Shown here: piece by piece, positions 16,524 through 25,690 of the stretch
Layout of the letters: every line of letters starts with the position of its first letter
Numbering within the stretch: position 1 is the stretch's first letter
Notes under the pieces: generated by a model
The model's database searches: none
What the model was told of the DNA's origin: nothing
Seen by the model: the letters and a program-made list of their open reading frames with translations, nothing else
Assembly (NCBI GenBank): GCA_013299045.1
Contig: JAAFJX010000002.1
Location: 62,001 to 126,000 of the forward strand
Source of the DNA: Cytophagales bacterium
GTDB taxonomy: Bacteria; Bacteroidota; Bacteroidia; Cytophagales; Bernardetiaceae
Direction: 5' to 3'
DNA: 64,000 nucleotides
Translations under genes and position numbers: made by a program

Positions 16524-16653
16524 AAGCCCATAGGCTTGGCGAAAGCGGGGCAAAAGTGCTTTATTGAACTTTGGAATATAAATGGGCTAAATTAATTTAT
16601 TTAGGCTTTTGTGCTAAGATTTCCCCGACTTCGCCAAGCCTTTTCCGTTAGGT
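16517..16653 (+). other. attC-like recombination site 3
   Basis: Arms identical to site 1 (AGGCTTGGCGAAAGCGGGG near 16532 and CCCCGACTTCGCCAAGCCT near 16623), with a longer centre that contains about 30 extra bp. Ends with GTTAGGT (16647-16653), a GTTRRRY match. It marks the start of the cassette that holds the glycosyltransferase-radical SAM operon. Confidence 0.55.
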
Positions 16654-16791
16654 GCAATGGCAGCACGACAAAATAGGACTTTAAATTTAGTATCTTTAAC
16701 AAATGGTTATTCTAACGTCCATTCAAAACGAAAGGTGCGGAAGCCGAAAAGCAAATTAAGAGTAGGCGTAACTTCTAAACTGTTATGATTT

Positions 16792-19206
16792 ATGAAAAAC
16801 AAATCATTTAATCATCAGGTAGACATTAAGAACCCAAGCAAGGGAACTAATGGAAGCAACACGACCTTTGACAAAAATCAGGGTAATCGTGGAAAACAGC
16901 TTAATCGATTAGAAATACACATTCTAAAAATAATACACGGCTATCCGCCAAACTATAATGCAGGTTCAGAAGTTTACAGCCAATCCATTTGTAACGAACT
17001 TTCAAAACATCACAAAGTTTCCGTTTTTACACGGGAGGAAAACCCTTATTTGCCTGATTTTCAAGTAAGACATAAAAACGAACATTCAAACCTTGATTTT
17101 TATTTTGTTAATAACCCACAAGGAAAAGATGGGTATAGGCATCAAAAACTTGATGAAATTTTTGTAAAACTAATATCCGAAATAAATCCCGACATTGCAC
17201 ACATCGGGCACGTTAATCACCTTTCAACAGGTTTGATTGATGAACTAAACAAACTCAAAATTCCTATTGTTTACACGCTACACGACTTTTGGCTAATGTG
17301 TCCACGTGGACAATTTTTGACACGAAGCATAGGAAACGAAAACAACTTTCAGTTATGCGAAAAACAAGACGACAAAAAATGTGCGACTGATTGCTACAAA
17401 GTTTATTTCAGCGGACGAGAAGAAAATGAAAACGCAGACATTGAAAATTGGAGCAGTTGGATACATCAACGAATGATTGAAACAAAAGCAATCATCAAAA
17501 AAGTTGATTTATTGATAGCACCTTCAAACTATTTGCGTGATAGATTTATCAATAACTTTGGTGTGCCCGAAAACAAAATCATTTACTTAGATTATGGGTT
17601 TCCTACTGAATATTTAACACAAACCGAAAAATCAAAAGAGAAAACGAATTACACTTTTGGTTACATCGGAACTCACATCCCAGCAAAAGGAGTAAACATT
17701 CTGATTGAAGCATTTAAGCAAATTGAAGAGCCTGCAACGCTTAAAATTTTTGGCAGAGCAAACGGACAAAGCACAAATGCTATGAAAGCATTAGCCGAAA
17801 CTTCTAAAAACAGAATTGAATTTGCAGGCGAGTACATCAATCACAATTTGGCTAATGATGTTTTTTCAAATGTGGATTGTATTGTAGTTCCAAGTATTTG
17901 GGGCGAAAATTCGCCTCTTGTAATTCACGAAGCGCAATCGTGTAAAGTTCCTGTAATCACCGCCGATTTTGGTGGAATGAAAGAATATGTTCAGCACAAT
18001 GTAAACGGACTTTTGTTTGAACATCGCAACGCAAATTCACTGGCAGAACAAATGAAATTTGCTGTTTCAAATCCTGACAAAATGAAAACTTTAGGTGAAA
18101 AAGGTTATTTGTATTCCGCAGACGGAAGCGTTCCAAATATTCAAGACCATTGCAAAGAATTAGAAAACCTTTACAGCAAATTCATTTACAAACTTTGGCG
18201 TGTTACACTTGACACAAATCCCGAAGATTGTAATTTGAGTTGCACAATGTGCGAAGAACACAGCCCGTTTTCAACTTACATCAAAGAAAAACTAAACGGT
18301 AAACATCGCAGAATGCCGAAAGAATGGTTAGAACCAATTTTTGAGCAAGCGAAAAAAATCGGTGTTACGGAAATGATACCGTCCACAATGGGCGAACCAC
18401 TAATCTACAAGCATTTTGCCCACTTTATTGAGTTGTGTTACAAATACAACATCAAGATGAATTTGACAACTAACGGAACATTTCCGAGAACAACCGAGAA
18501 AACCGTTACAGAATGGGCGAAACTAATTGTTCCAATTACAACGGACGTAAAAATAAGTTGGAACGGTGCAACTGCCGAAACTTCGCAAAAAGTAATGAAA
18601 GGAATTGACTTTGAACAAACCGTTGCAAACGTGAAAGAGTTTATCCGTATTCGTGATGAACACTTTGCAAAAACAGGTTATTACTGCCGTGTAACGTTTC
18701 AACTTACGTTTATGCAAAACAATATGCACGAATTGGCAGACATCGTAAAATTGGCTTCACAACTTGGTGTGGACAGAGTAAAGGGACATCAGCTTTGGGC
18801 GCATTTTGATGAAATCAAACATTTGTCAATGAAAGCAACGCCTGAAAGTATTTTGCAATGGAATGAATATGTAAATCAAGCGAATGAAGCACAGGCGAAA
18901 TTTCGCAAACCAAATGGTGAAAAAGTGATTTTGGAAAATATTATTCCATTACAGAAAAACGAAAACAAAGAAATCCCCGAAAGCTACGAATGTCCTTTTT
19001 TAGAAAAGGAACTTTGGGTTTCAGCAACAGGTAATATTTCGCCTTGTTGTGCACCAGACGAAATGCGAAAAACGCTTGGACACTTTGGAAACATTGAAAA
19101 CACAAGCATTGAAGAAGTGTTGCAAAGCAATACTTATCAAACTCTTGTAAAAAATTACAAGAAAATTGATTTGTGTAAAACTTGTAATATGCGTAAACCG
19201 AACTAA
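16792..19206 (+). CDS. Glycosyltransferase (GT-B, family 4-like) fused to radical SAM/SPASM domain
   Basis: 804 aa. Residues about 43-450 are a GT4-type glycosyltransferase: HILKIIHGYPPNYNAGSEVY is the N-terminal nucleotide-sugar fold entry, VYTLHDFWLMCPRGQF a conserved block of the family, and VVPSIWGENSPLVIHEAQSC the C-terminal donor-binding E-x7-E region. From about 473 a radical SAM domain begins with CNLSCTMC, the CxxxCxxC [4Fe-4S] motif. Its SPASM-like C-terminal cluster region has CPFLEKE, GNISPCCAPDE and DLCKTCNMRKPN. A single chain joining a sugar transferase and a SPASM radical enzyme suggests modification of a peptide or protein. The next two genes are translationally coupled. The N-terminal 40 residues are polar and probably disordered. 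Confidence 0.85.
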   Translation: MKNKSFNHQVDIKNPSKGTNGSNTTFDKNQGNRGKQLNRLEIHILKIIHGYPPNYNAGSEVYSQSICNELSKHHKVSVFTREENPYLPDFQVRHKNEHSNLDFYFVNNPQGKDGYRHQKLDEIFVKLISEINPDIAHIGHVNHLSTGLIDELNKLKIPIVYTLHDFWLMCPRGQFLTRSIGNENNFQLCEKQDDKKCATDCYKVYFSGREENENADIENWSSWIHQRMIETKAIIKKVDLLIAPSNYLRDRFINNFGVPENKIIYLDYGFPTEYLTQTEKSKEKTNYTFGYIGTHIPAKGVNILIEAFKQIEEPATLKIFGRANGQSTNAMKALAETSKNRIEFAGEYINHNLANDVFSNVDCIVVPSIWGENSPLVIHEAQSCKVPVITADFGGMKEYVQHNVNGLLFEHRNANSLAEQMKFAVSNPDKMKTLGEKGYLYSADGSVPNIQDHCKELENLYSKFIYKLWRVTLDTNPEDCNLSCTMCEEHSPFSTYIKEKLNGKHRRMPKEWLEPIFEQAKKIGVTEMIPSTMGEPLIYKHFAHFIELCYKYNIKMNLTTNGTFPRTTEKTVTEWAKLIVPITTDVKISWNGATAETSQKVMKGIDFEQTVANVKEFIRIRDEHFAKTGYYCRVTFQLTFMQNNMHELADIVKLASQLGVDRVKGHQLWAHFDEIKHLSMKATPESILQWNEYVNQANEAQAKFRKPNGEKVILENIIPLQKNENKEIPESYECPFLEKELWVSATGNISPCCAPDEMRKTLGHFGNIENTSIEEVLQSNTYQTLVKNYKKIDLCKTCNMRKPN

Positions 19207-19776
19207 ATGAATATAAACGAAAAAATATCGCTTTTACTTCGCCACGCTGACAGAGATGACATTCCGCAAGGTTCTTTCGGAAATGAAATTTTATTGAACG
19301 AAAAAGGAAAACAAAACGCACAAAATTTTGGTGAAAAATTAGCAGAAAGAAAAGTCAATAGAATTTTTACAAGTCCAGTTGGGCGTTGTGTTCAAACGGC
19401 TGAATACATTACCAAAGGTTATGGAAGTTTAATAGAAATAATTGAAACAACTTCTTTGGGTGCGCCCGGACTTCATATTTCAGACGAAAAACTGGCTGGC
19501 GATTTTTTTCTTCAACACGGTTTTGACGAAATGTATAAACGATTTATGCAAGGTGAAAAAATTCCAGGCATTCCGAACATTAACGAGTTAAATTTTAGAA
19601 TTACGAATTTCATAAACGAAAACTCAACACAAAACGGAATGACAATTTTCATCACTCACGATATGTTGATTGCATTTTATCATTTCAGCATAAACAAGAA
19701 AGTTTACACAAAAGATAATTGGATAAACTATTTAACAGGGCTTACATTTAGAAACAATGAACTGGCAAGAAATTAA
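19207..19776 (+). CDS. Histidine phosphatase superfamily protein
   Basis: 189 aa. LLLRHADR at residues 9-16 is the catalytic RHG-type motif (here RHA), and FTSPVGRCVQTAEYI (about 55-70) has the second phosphate-binding Arg. ITHDMLIAFYH (about 140) supplies the second catalytic His. The start ATG directly follows the stop codon of the fusion gene (TAAATG), and the 3' end overlaps the WG-repeat gene by 20 nt. The natural substrate could be a sugar phosphate or phosphorylated intermediate of the upstream glycosyltransferase; this is inference. Confidence 0.85.
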   Translation: MNINEKISLLLRHADRDDIPQGSFGNEILLNEKGKQNAQNFGEKLAERKVNRIFTSPVGRCVQTAEYITKGYGSLIEIIETTSLGAPGLHISDEKLAGDFFLQHGFDEMYKRFMQGEKIPGIPNINELNFRITNFINENSTQNGMTIFITHDMLIAFYHFSINKKVYTKDNWINYLTGLTFRNNELARN

Positions 19777-20458
19777 AGTATCGGCAGACAACACGCATTT
19801 TTTGTTTGACGGTAAACCAATTTTCGGAAAAACATTTATTGAAGTTTTAAAATTTCATTCGCCAGCACTTGCCCCTGTTTTAGACAATTCGGGAGCTTAT
19901 CACATTGACGTAAACGGAAACGAACTTTACAAAAATCGCTATTCACGGACATTTGGTTTTTATTGTAATCGTGCTTCTGTAATTGACGACAATCGTTGGT
20001 TTCACATCAACGAAAAAGGCGAAAAGGTTTATCAAACTTCGTTTTCGTGGACAGGAAATTTTCAAGAAAATATTTGCACCGTTCGCAATGCAGACAACCA
20101 ATATTTTCACATTGATTTGCAAGGAAACGGCATTTATGCCGACAATTTTGTTTACGCAGGCGACTACAAAGACGGAATTGCTTGCGTAAAATCGTTAGAC
20201 GGTTTTTACAGACACATTGACAACAAAGGAAAGTTCATCACCGACAAATCGTTTCTTGACTTAGGAATTTTTCACAAAAACTTTGCAACAGCAAAAGACA
20301 AAAATGGTTGGTTTCACATAGACAGACAAGGAAATGAACTTTACAATGAACGCTATTTGACAGTTGAACCATTTTACAACGGCTTTGCTTTGGCGACCAC
20401 ACTGGACAACGACAAACTAATAATTGACGAAAAAGGAAAGAAAATAATTGAAGTTTAA
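19757..20458 (+). CDS. WG-repeat protein
   Basis: 233 aa, no signal peptide. Six degenerate units share the pattern W/Y-FHID-xx-G-x-xLY followed by a short strand pair: YHIDVNGNELYKNRY, WFHINEKGEKVYQTS, YFHIDLQGNGIYADN, YRHIDNKGKFITDKS, WFHIDRQGNELYNERY and LIIDEKGKKIIEV. WG repeats form small beta structures often used for binding. As last gene of a tightly coupled three-gene operon it is a plausible substrate, scaffold or effector of the fused glycosyltransferase-radical SAM enzyme; nothing in the sequence decides which. Confidence 0.8.
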   Translation: MNWQEIKVSADNTHFLFDGKPIFGKTFIEVLKFHSPALAPVLDNSGAYHIDVNGNELYKNRYSRTFGFYCNRASVIDDNRWFHINEKGEKVYQTSFSWTGNFQENICTVRNADNQYFHIDLQGNGIYADNFVYAGDYKDGIACVKSLDGFYRHIDNKGKFITDKSFLDLGIFHKNFATAKDKNGWFHIDRQGNELYNERYLTVEPFYNGFALATTLDNDKLIIDEKGKKIIEV

Positions 20459-20472
20459 AAATTTGGGGATTG

Positions 20473-21004
20473 CTAACAAAAAGATAGTTTTATTTTATTC
20501 CTATTGTTCAACATATCAATAAGCAAACGAATGCTTAGCTCAATCATTTCAATTTTTTTAGAATAACATTTAGTTTTTCTATGGAAACGTACCAGATAAT
20601 GCCTAAAAAGGGCATTGTAAGACTCTATGTTGTATGTTTGCAATTTTGAGCGCCTGTGCTTATCGGCTGGGATAAACTTTTGATACACCTCCCAGTGGTC
20701 TGTGCAGTAGTGTTTACATGGAATATCTTTAATTTTTCCCATAATTTTTTTGCTGTTTTCAGACCTCTGCATCACAGTTCAAAGGCAAGAATTCGTTTGT
20801 TATCACGACAAATTGACAACCAAAGCCATACTTTTCTTTTTTTTTTTTGACAATAATGCCACATTTCATCTATTCCCATGACACGAATGGAAAGCGGATT
20901 TTCTATCGTTGGCATCTGTTCAGCCGCTTTTCTTACCCAGTACAAAACGGAAACATTGCTCACGTTCAGGAACTTTCCAATGGCACGAAAACCTAAACCG
21001 AATT
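20473..21004 (-). pseudogene. IS1-family transposase remnant, 5'-truncated and frameshifted
   Basis: Minus-strand frames read FRAIGKFLNVSNVSVLYWV (helix-turn-helix), GIDEMWHYCQKKKRKVWLWL, then ILAFEL and a stop near 20772. The coding continues in another frame with KIKDIPCKHYCTDHWEVY, KFIPADKH and a tail like IS1 InsB. The Asp motifs of an IS1 DDE transposase are thus present in two frames. The zinc-ribbon N-terminus is missing because element A sits at that end. A sequence near 20464, GGGGATTGCTAAC, could be the surviving terminal repeat. The insertion ended the upstream cassette, whose right attC-like site is no longer visible. Confidence 0.8.
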
Positions 21005-21337
21005 GGTCTTCCCTTAAAATATACATAATGTGCTTGTTATCAATAAATTAAACAAGCACTTCATCTTCAGAATAGCTTAGTTTTTAGCCTATTTTGTCAA
21101 AAACTGGTAAAATCTCAAGAGCTTCTTACGGCCTGCCATGCCTCGCATCAGACAAAAGCCAATGGCTCAAATGTCAGAGAGTGAGATTTTCTGTGCAATC
21201 ATGTTTTATAAAAGCACCCAATCAAAGAAAAAGCCATTCTGCATCAAGGCAAAAAGTAGAGAGAAAAAGCCTCCCCAAAAAATCATATCAATCAATTGAT
21301 GTGCCTGTTCCTATGCCAACTTTTTAAGGGACGACTA
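21005..21337. mobile_element. Miniature element A, copy 1
   Basis: About 333 bp, from GTCTTCCCTTAAAAT on the left to TTTTTAAGGGACGAC-TA on the right. It matches the complete copy at 51970-52439 over both outer thirds, with an internal deletion. The right end is flanked by TA. Its left end lies inside the IS1 transposase remnant. Confidence 0.75.
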
Positions 21338-21342
21338 AATAT

Positions 21343-21373
21343 TTGCACTTTCAGCCAAAAGATATTAGCTTTG
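21343..21373 (+). promoter_or_regulatory. Promoter of the CoA pyrophosphatase gene
   Basis: TTG at 21343-21345 and TAGCTTTG at 21366-21373 are 20 nt apart, a perfect Bacteroidota promoter. It begins 6 bp after the end of element A, so the insertion left it intact. Start codon at 21411. Confidence 0.75.
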
Positions 21374-21410
21374 TAAATCTTTTTAGGGTCATTAACACAG
21401 CCGCTTTAAA

Positions 21411-22058
21411 ATGAATACTTTGATAAACGAGTTGACCGAATTTTTGGCCACTAGCCCCCTGCCAGGCGAAAGTTCTCACCTCAAAATGTGCATGACGCGC
21501 CGCTCCATCGGCGATTGGAAAGAGCTTGAGCCAACCCCAAAAACCAAAATTTGTGCCGTAACAGTCGTCCTGCTCGAGAGTGCAGAGGGCTGGATACTGC
21601 CTCTTATACAAAGGCCTATTTATAAGGGAGTTCATAGCGGTCAAATCTCCTTCCCTGGTGGCAAAAAAGACCCCGAAGACCCCGACTTGGTGCATACGGC
21701 TCTGCGTGAACTCCACGAAGAAATTGGCGTAAAAGCTGAACGTACCCAAGTACTGGGCGCACTCACCGATATCTATATTCCACCCAGCGACTCCCTCGTA
21801 ACGCCTTATTTGGTTTACTTGCCCCAAAAACCTAGTTACTTGCCCGATGAGCGCGAGGTTGTCAGTGTCATTGATTTTGCTCTGCGCGGTTTTTGGAATC
21901 CCGAGTCGGTCAAAACCAGACCCACCATTCACCCCGACAAAACCGAGTGGATTACGCCTTACTTTCATTTGCAAGATAAAGAAATTTGGGGCGCTACTTC
22001 TATGATTATCAGCGAACTGAAAGATATTATTTCTCATATAAGACCGCACGGATTCTAA
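21411..22058 (+). CDS. Nudix hydrolase, CoA pyrophosphatase (NudL-like)
   Basis: 215 aa. HSGQISFPGGKKDPED leads into the Nudix box, ending TALRELHEEIGV (about residues 80-105), with the catalytic RExxEExG. The HSGQISFPGG block before the box is typical of the UPF0035 CoA pyrophosphatase group, which cleaves CoA to phosphopantetheine and 3',5'-ADP. Length fits the family. A single gene with its own promoter. Confidence 0.85.
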   Translation: MNTLINELTEFLATSPLPGESSHLKMCMTRRSIGDWKELEPTPKTKICAVTVVLLESAEGWILPLIQRPIYKGVHSGQISFPGGKKDPEDPDLVHTALRELHEEIGVKAERTQVLGALTDIYIPPSDSLVTPYLVYLPQKPSYLPDEREVVSVIDFALRGFWNPESVKTRPTIHPDKTEWITPYFHLQDKEIWGATSMIISELKDIISHIRPHGF

Positions 22059-22093
22059 CAAAGTTATCCGTATTTTTATCAACAAAAAAGGTT

Positions 22094-22759
22094 ATGAGTG
22101 TTCAAATACACGAGAGTTGGAAGAAAGAACTCGCCCACGAATTTGAGGCAGACTACTTTAAAAATTTGATTCAGTTCATTAAACAAGAATACCAAACACA
22201 GCGCGTTTATCCTCCTGGTAAGCTCATTTTCAATGCCTTTGAGCAATGCTCATTTCAGGCTACCAAAGTGGTTATCATTGGGCAAGACCCCTATCATGGA
22301 GCAGACCAAGCCAATGGTTTGAGTTTTTCGGTGAACGACGGCATCAGAAAACCACCCTCCTTGCTTAATATTTTTAAAGAACTTCATAACGACCTCCACC
22401 TTCCTATCCCAGTATCGGGCAACTTGGAACGCTGGGCGCAGCAGGGAGTACTCATGCTCAACGCCACGCTGACCGTTCGCGCCAACGAGGCTGGTTCGCA
22501 CCAAAAAAAGGGATGGGAAGTCTTCACCGATGCCGTCGTTAAAATCATTTCGGAAAGGCTGGATAATGTCGTTTTTATGCTCTGGGGCCGCTATGCGCAA
22601 GATAAAGGTGCAGTGGTAAACCGCCAAAAACACTTGGTTTTAGAGGCTGTGCACCCTTCGCCTCTGGCGCAAAGCAAGGGAAGCTTTTTGGGCTGCCAGC
22701 ATTTTAGCAAGGCCAACATTTACCTCACCGAACATAAAAAAGCGCCTATTCAGTGGTAA
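22094..22759 (+). CDS. ung: Uracil-DNA glycosylase, family 1
   Basis: 221 aa from ATG 22094 (MSVQIHESWK); an upstream in-frame start would add 36 non-conserved residues. VVIIGQDPYHGADQANGL (about residues 57-74) is the catalytic water-activating loop with Asp in GQDPYHG. LLNIFKELHNDL and LMLNATLTVR are conserved blocks, and HPSPLA (about 183) is the Leu-intercalation motif. Removes uracil from DNA to start base-excision repair. It begins 35 bp after the CoA pyrophosphatase gene and ends 6 bp before the glycosyltransferase gene, so these may be one transcript. Confidence 0.97.
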   Translation: MSVQIHESWKKELAHEFEADYFKNLIQFIKQEYQTQRVYPPGKLIFNAFEQCSFQATKVVIIGQDPYHGADQANGLSFSVNDGIRKPPSLLNIFKELHNDLHLPIPVSGNLERWAQQGVLMLNATLTVRANEAGSHQKKGWEVFTDAVVKIISERLDNVVFMLWGRYAQDKGAVVNRQKHLVLEAVHPSPLAQSKGSFLGCQHFSKANIYLTEHKKAPIQW

Positions 22760-22765
22760 ACAAAC

Positions 22766-24043
22766 ATGATTACCTACCACACACCCCCAGCCAAACCCGA
22801 GCACAATGCCCCACCGCACATTGTGGTTTATTCTCTGCAAGGTGTCAAAGACCCTCTTTTTAGTGGCCTGATTTACAGCTATTTAAAAAAATTAAACGCC
22901 AATAAAACCTACCGCTTTCACGTCATTACACACGAGCAAGCTGCCTACGCCTATACACCCGAAGAGGAACAGCAAATGCGCCAGGAAATGGCAGAAAATG
23001 GGATTTCTTGGTATCCTGTTCAATATCATACTGGCCCATTGGTGCTGCTAAATCGCCTCAAAGACTTTATGCAGAGCCTCAAATATGCTGCTTTTATCAA
23101 AAAAAAATTTAAACCACGCATGATTTTAGGCTACTTGGTCATTGCTGGCGGCTTTGCATATTTGCTTTCGCGCATATTCCGATGGGACTTTGCCCTCTAC
23201 TGTTTTGAGCCACACAGCGAATATATGCTGGATTTTGGAACGTGGTCTAAAAGCTCGCTCAAATACAGAATCTTGAATTTTATTGAAAAACTAGAGGTCA
23301 AGAATGCCCTCTACCTGACCGTGCCTACCACACACACAGAGGCGCTTGTACGTTCGTGGAAGCCCAAAGCCAAGCAAATTTTTACTGTACCCATCAGCAT
23401 TGATACGGATAAATTTGTCTTTGATGAGGCTTTTAATCAGAACTTTAGAGAAAAAAACAATTTACAAGAGCGTGAAATTTGGCTCTACGTGGGCAAATTT
23501 GATGGCATATATTACAGCGCCAAAGAGGTGGCCGAATTTTACAAACAAGCCATATTGCTGCGCCCACAGGTTTTTGGTTTTCTAATAACCACTCTGCCCA
23601 AACAAGAAGTAGAAACTGCTTTTTGGGGCGCGGGCTTAAATCCTGAAGATATACTTGTGCTAGACAAAGTGCCCTACAAGGATATTGACAAATATATGGC
23701 AGTAGCCGACTTGGGCATAGTGGCCATTCCGCCCTTACCCTCACAAAAATTCCGAACCCCCGTAAAGGTAGGAAATTATCTCTCTTGCGGGGTGCCCTAC
23801 CTCATTGTACGAGGCATTGCAGACGACGACGCGCTGGCAGAAATGGAACGTGTGGGAGTTGTTTGTGAAAGTTTAAGTTATGCTCATATAGCAGAGGCCA
23901 TGCCACGCATAGACTTGCTGCTAAGCTCACCTAAAAAGCTTTTGCGAGAGCGCTGTAGGCAAACTGCTGTCAAATTCAGGGGCTTGCACAACAGCGTAAC
24001 CGTCCTACACGAGATATTCAAAAGAATGCACCTAACTCGCTGA
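22766..24043 (+). CDS. Glycosyltransferase, GT-B fold
   Basis: 425 aa. IVVYSLQGVKDPLFSGLIY opens the N-terminal Rossmann domain. A membrane-associating hydrophobic stretch (MILGYLVIAGGFAYLLSR, about 112-130) is followed by the second Rossmann domain with WLYVGKFDGIYYSAKE (about 235), DILVLDKVPYKDIDKYM, and the donor-site region KFRTPVKVGNYLSCGVPYL (about 330-350). The acceptor is unknown. Located 9 bp from the following TauE/SafE gene. Confidence 0.8.
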   Translation: MITYHTPPAKPEHNAPPHIVVYSLQGVKDPLFSGLIYSYLKKLNANKTYRFHVITHEQAAYAYTPEEEQQMRQEMAENGISWYPVQYHTGPLVLLNRLKDFMQSLKYAAFIKKKFKPRMILGYLVIAGGFAYLLSRIFRWDFALYCFEPHSEYMLDFGTWSKSSLKYRILNFIEKLEVKNALYLTVPTTHTEALVRSWKPKAKQIFTVPISIDTDKFVFDEAFNQNFREKNNLQEREIWLYVGKFDGIYYSAKEVAEFYKQAILLRPQVFGFLITTLPKQEVETAFWGAGLNPEDILVLDKVPYKDIDKYMAVADLGIVAIPPLPSQKFRTPVKVGNYLSCGVPYLIVRGIADDDALAEMERVGVVCESLSYAHIAEAMPRIDLLLSSPKKLLRERCRQTAVKFRGLHNSVTVLHEIFKRMHLTR

Positions 24044-24051
24044 TTTGAGGC

Positions 24052-24870
24052 ATGAACTGGCAAGAATTTGTAAGTTTTTTTCAAAACATAACGCCAGAAA
24101 CGGTTTTTATCCTTGTTCTTGCTGGCTTTGTGGCGGGTTTTGTCAATACGCTAGCGGGCAATGGCTCTGCCATAACTATGCTGGTTATGAGTGCTTTAGA
24201 CTTGCCAATAGCAATTGCTAACGCCACCAACCGTATGGGCGTGCTGGCGCAGAGTGGCGTAGGCGCACTCACGTTCAAACACCATCAACAAGAACAAAAA
24301 AAAGAGCTAAAATTACCTCAAAAAGCCCTCTACGCTTGTTGGGGAGCTGTTCTGGGTGCGCAAACCGCTAGTGTCATTCCGCGCACATGGCTTGAGTACA
24401 GCGTAGCAGCACTGATGCTTTTTTTGCTTTGGTTGGTGCTCAAAGAACCTCAAAAATGGCTAGTTGAGCAAGATAAAGCCAAATCTCTGAGTTGGTACAA
24501 TGAACTTTTTTTGTTTTTGGGAATCGGCTTTTACGGTGGCTATATACAAATAGGTGTGGGGGCCTTGTTGCTGGTAGGCCTGGTGCGGGGCTGCGGTTTC
24601 GCTGTCCAAACAGCCAATTTACTTAAAAATAGTTTGGTTTTTTTCTTTACCATACCGGCCTTTTGTGTGTTCTGGTGGCATGGCCAAATCCACTGGGCAG
24701 TCGGGCTTGTTCTGGTGCTGGGGCAGGTCTTGGGCGCTTGGCTAGCAGCCACACTTGGCAGCAAACACCCCAAAGCCTCTATTGGAATTCGCTGCTTACT
24801 GATAGCAAGTATCATTGCAGGTTTTTTGCTGTATTCGGGCTTGTTTAGTGGTCTCCGAAAAGTATCATAA
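24052..24870 (+). CDS. TauE/SafE family membrane transporter
   Basis: 272 aa with about eight hydrophobic segments. The first, FILVLAGFVAGFVNTLAGNG (about residues 18-37), with GS and NATNRMGVLAQS after it, is the typical TauE/SafE repeat; GGYIQIGVGALLLVGLV (about 163-180) is the second half-repeat. Members export sulfite, sulfoacetate or related organic anions. A Bacteroidota that makes sulfonolipids could need such export, but the substrate cannot be read from the sequence. Confidence 0.85.
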   Translation: MNWQEFVSFFQNITPETVFILVLAGFVAGFVNTLAGNGSAITMLVMSALDLPIAIANATNRMGVLAQSGVGALTFKHHQQEQKKELKLPQKALYACWGAVLGAQTASVIPRTWLEYSVAALMLFLLWLVLKEPQKWLVEQDKAKSLSWYNELFLFLGIGFYGGYIQIGVGALLLVGLVRGCGFAVQTANLLKNSLVFFFTIPAFCVFWWHGQIHWAVGLVLVLGQVLGAWLAATLGSKHPKASIGIRCLLIASIIAGFLLYSGLFSGLRKVS

Positions 24871-24894
24871 GGTAATTTTTATCAACAAGTTAGA

Positions 24895-25190
24895 TAGTCT
24901 TCTCTTAAAATATATCTAAGATATTTGTTATCAGTAAATTAAATAAGTACTTCATCTTTAAAACCTTTTAGGTTTTAGCCTGTTTTTTCATCTAAATTGG
25001 CCTTTTGCGAGGCTTGATTTTTTTGCTATGCCCTACGGTCGGAACTTTCAGCTCGCGCTTTAGTTCTACATCAAGGCAAAAAGTAGAGAAAAAAAGTCTA
25101 TCAAAGGCCGTCAGGGTGTTCCCAAAATAGGTAAACTATCCTCCTTAAATTTAGCTTACATCTATTGAAGGTACTTTTTAAGAGACGACT
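24895..25190. mobile_element. Miniature element A, copy 2
   Basis: About 296 bp, left end TA-GTCTTCTCTTAAAA and right end TTTTTAAGAGACGAC. It aligns with both ends of the complete copy (51970-52439) and lacks its middle. The inner part has GCCCTACGGTCGGAACTTTC and AAAGGCCGTCAGGGTGTTCC, shared with other copies. Confidence 0.75.
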
Positions 25191-25690
25191 CGCTGATAAA
25201 ATAGCCCTCACAAAGCCTCAAAACGTTGTAAGGTTTGTTTTGAACTAAGCCTCAAGGAACAGGAAAGCCAGAGTTTGACGGGGAGGTCTTATCCTCCGAA
25301 GCCAAATGTATATGGGCAACTGATAGGGCTTTCTGCAAAAATCTTTGGCAAGAGCTATTCTAAACAAAAATCTGGAAGGTTGTCAAAAGCAGATAGATTG
25401 GAGCAGAAATAGGTTTGATGAATACCAACAAAATATTGCCTTGGCAAGCGCCCTGTTGTAGTTTTGTTCTTTTTTTTGTAACAGATTCAACAACATGACT
25501 GTAAAATGCTTATCTTTGCGACCAAAGTGCCTAAGCTCATGCTCAGCAAAACGACCTTTTAGCAAAACAGAATGTTAAAAATTGGGTTGCTTGGTGTTTG
25601 AGGTTTTAATTTGCACACAATTTGAGCGTTTCTGGGCGTTCTGAAAAACCAGACCTGTTCTGATGTATTACCATTCAAAATACTATTTAA
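25191..25690 (+). promoter_or_regulatory. 500-bp intergenic region with one promoter-like box
   Basis: TATCTTTG at 25511-25518 fits the -7 box, but no TTG lies at the right distance upstream, so the promoter is uncertain. It would give a leader of about 170 nt before the alpha-oxoamine synthase. The rest shows no gene or recognisable repeat. Confidence 0.3.
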
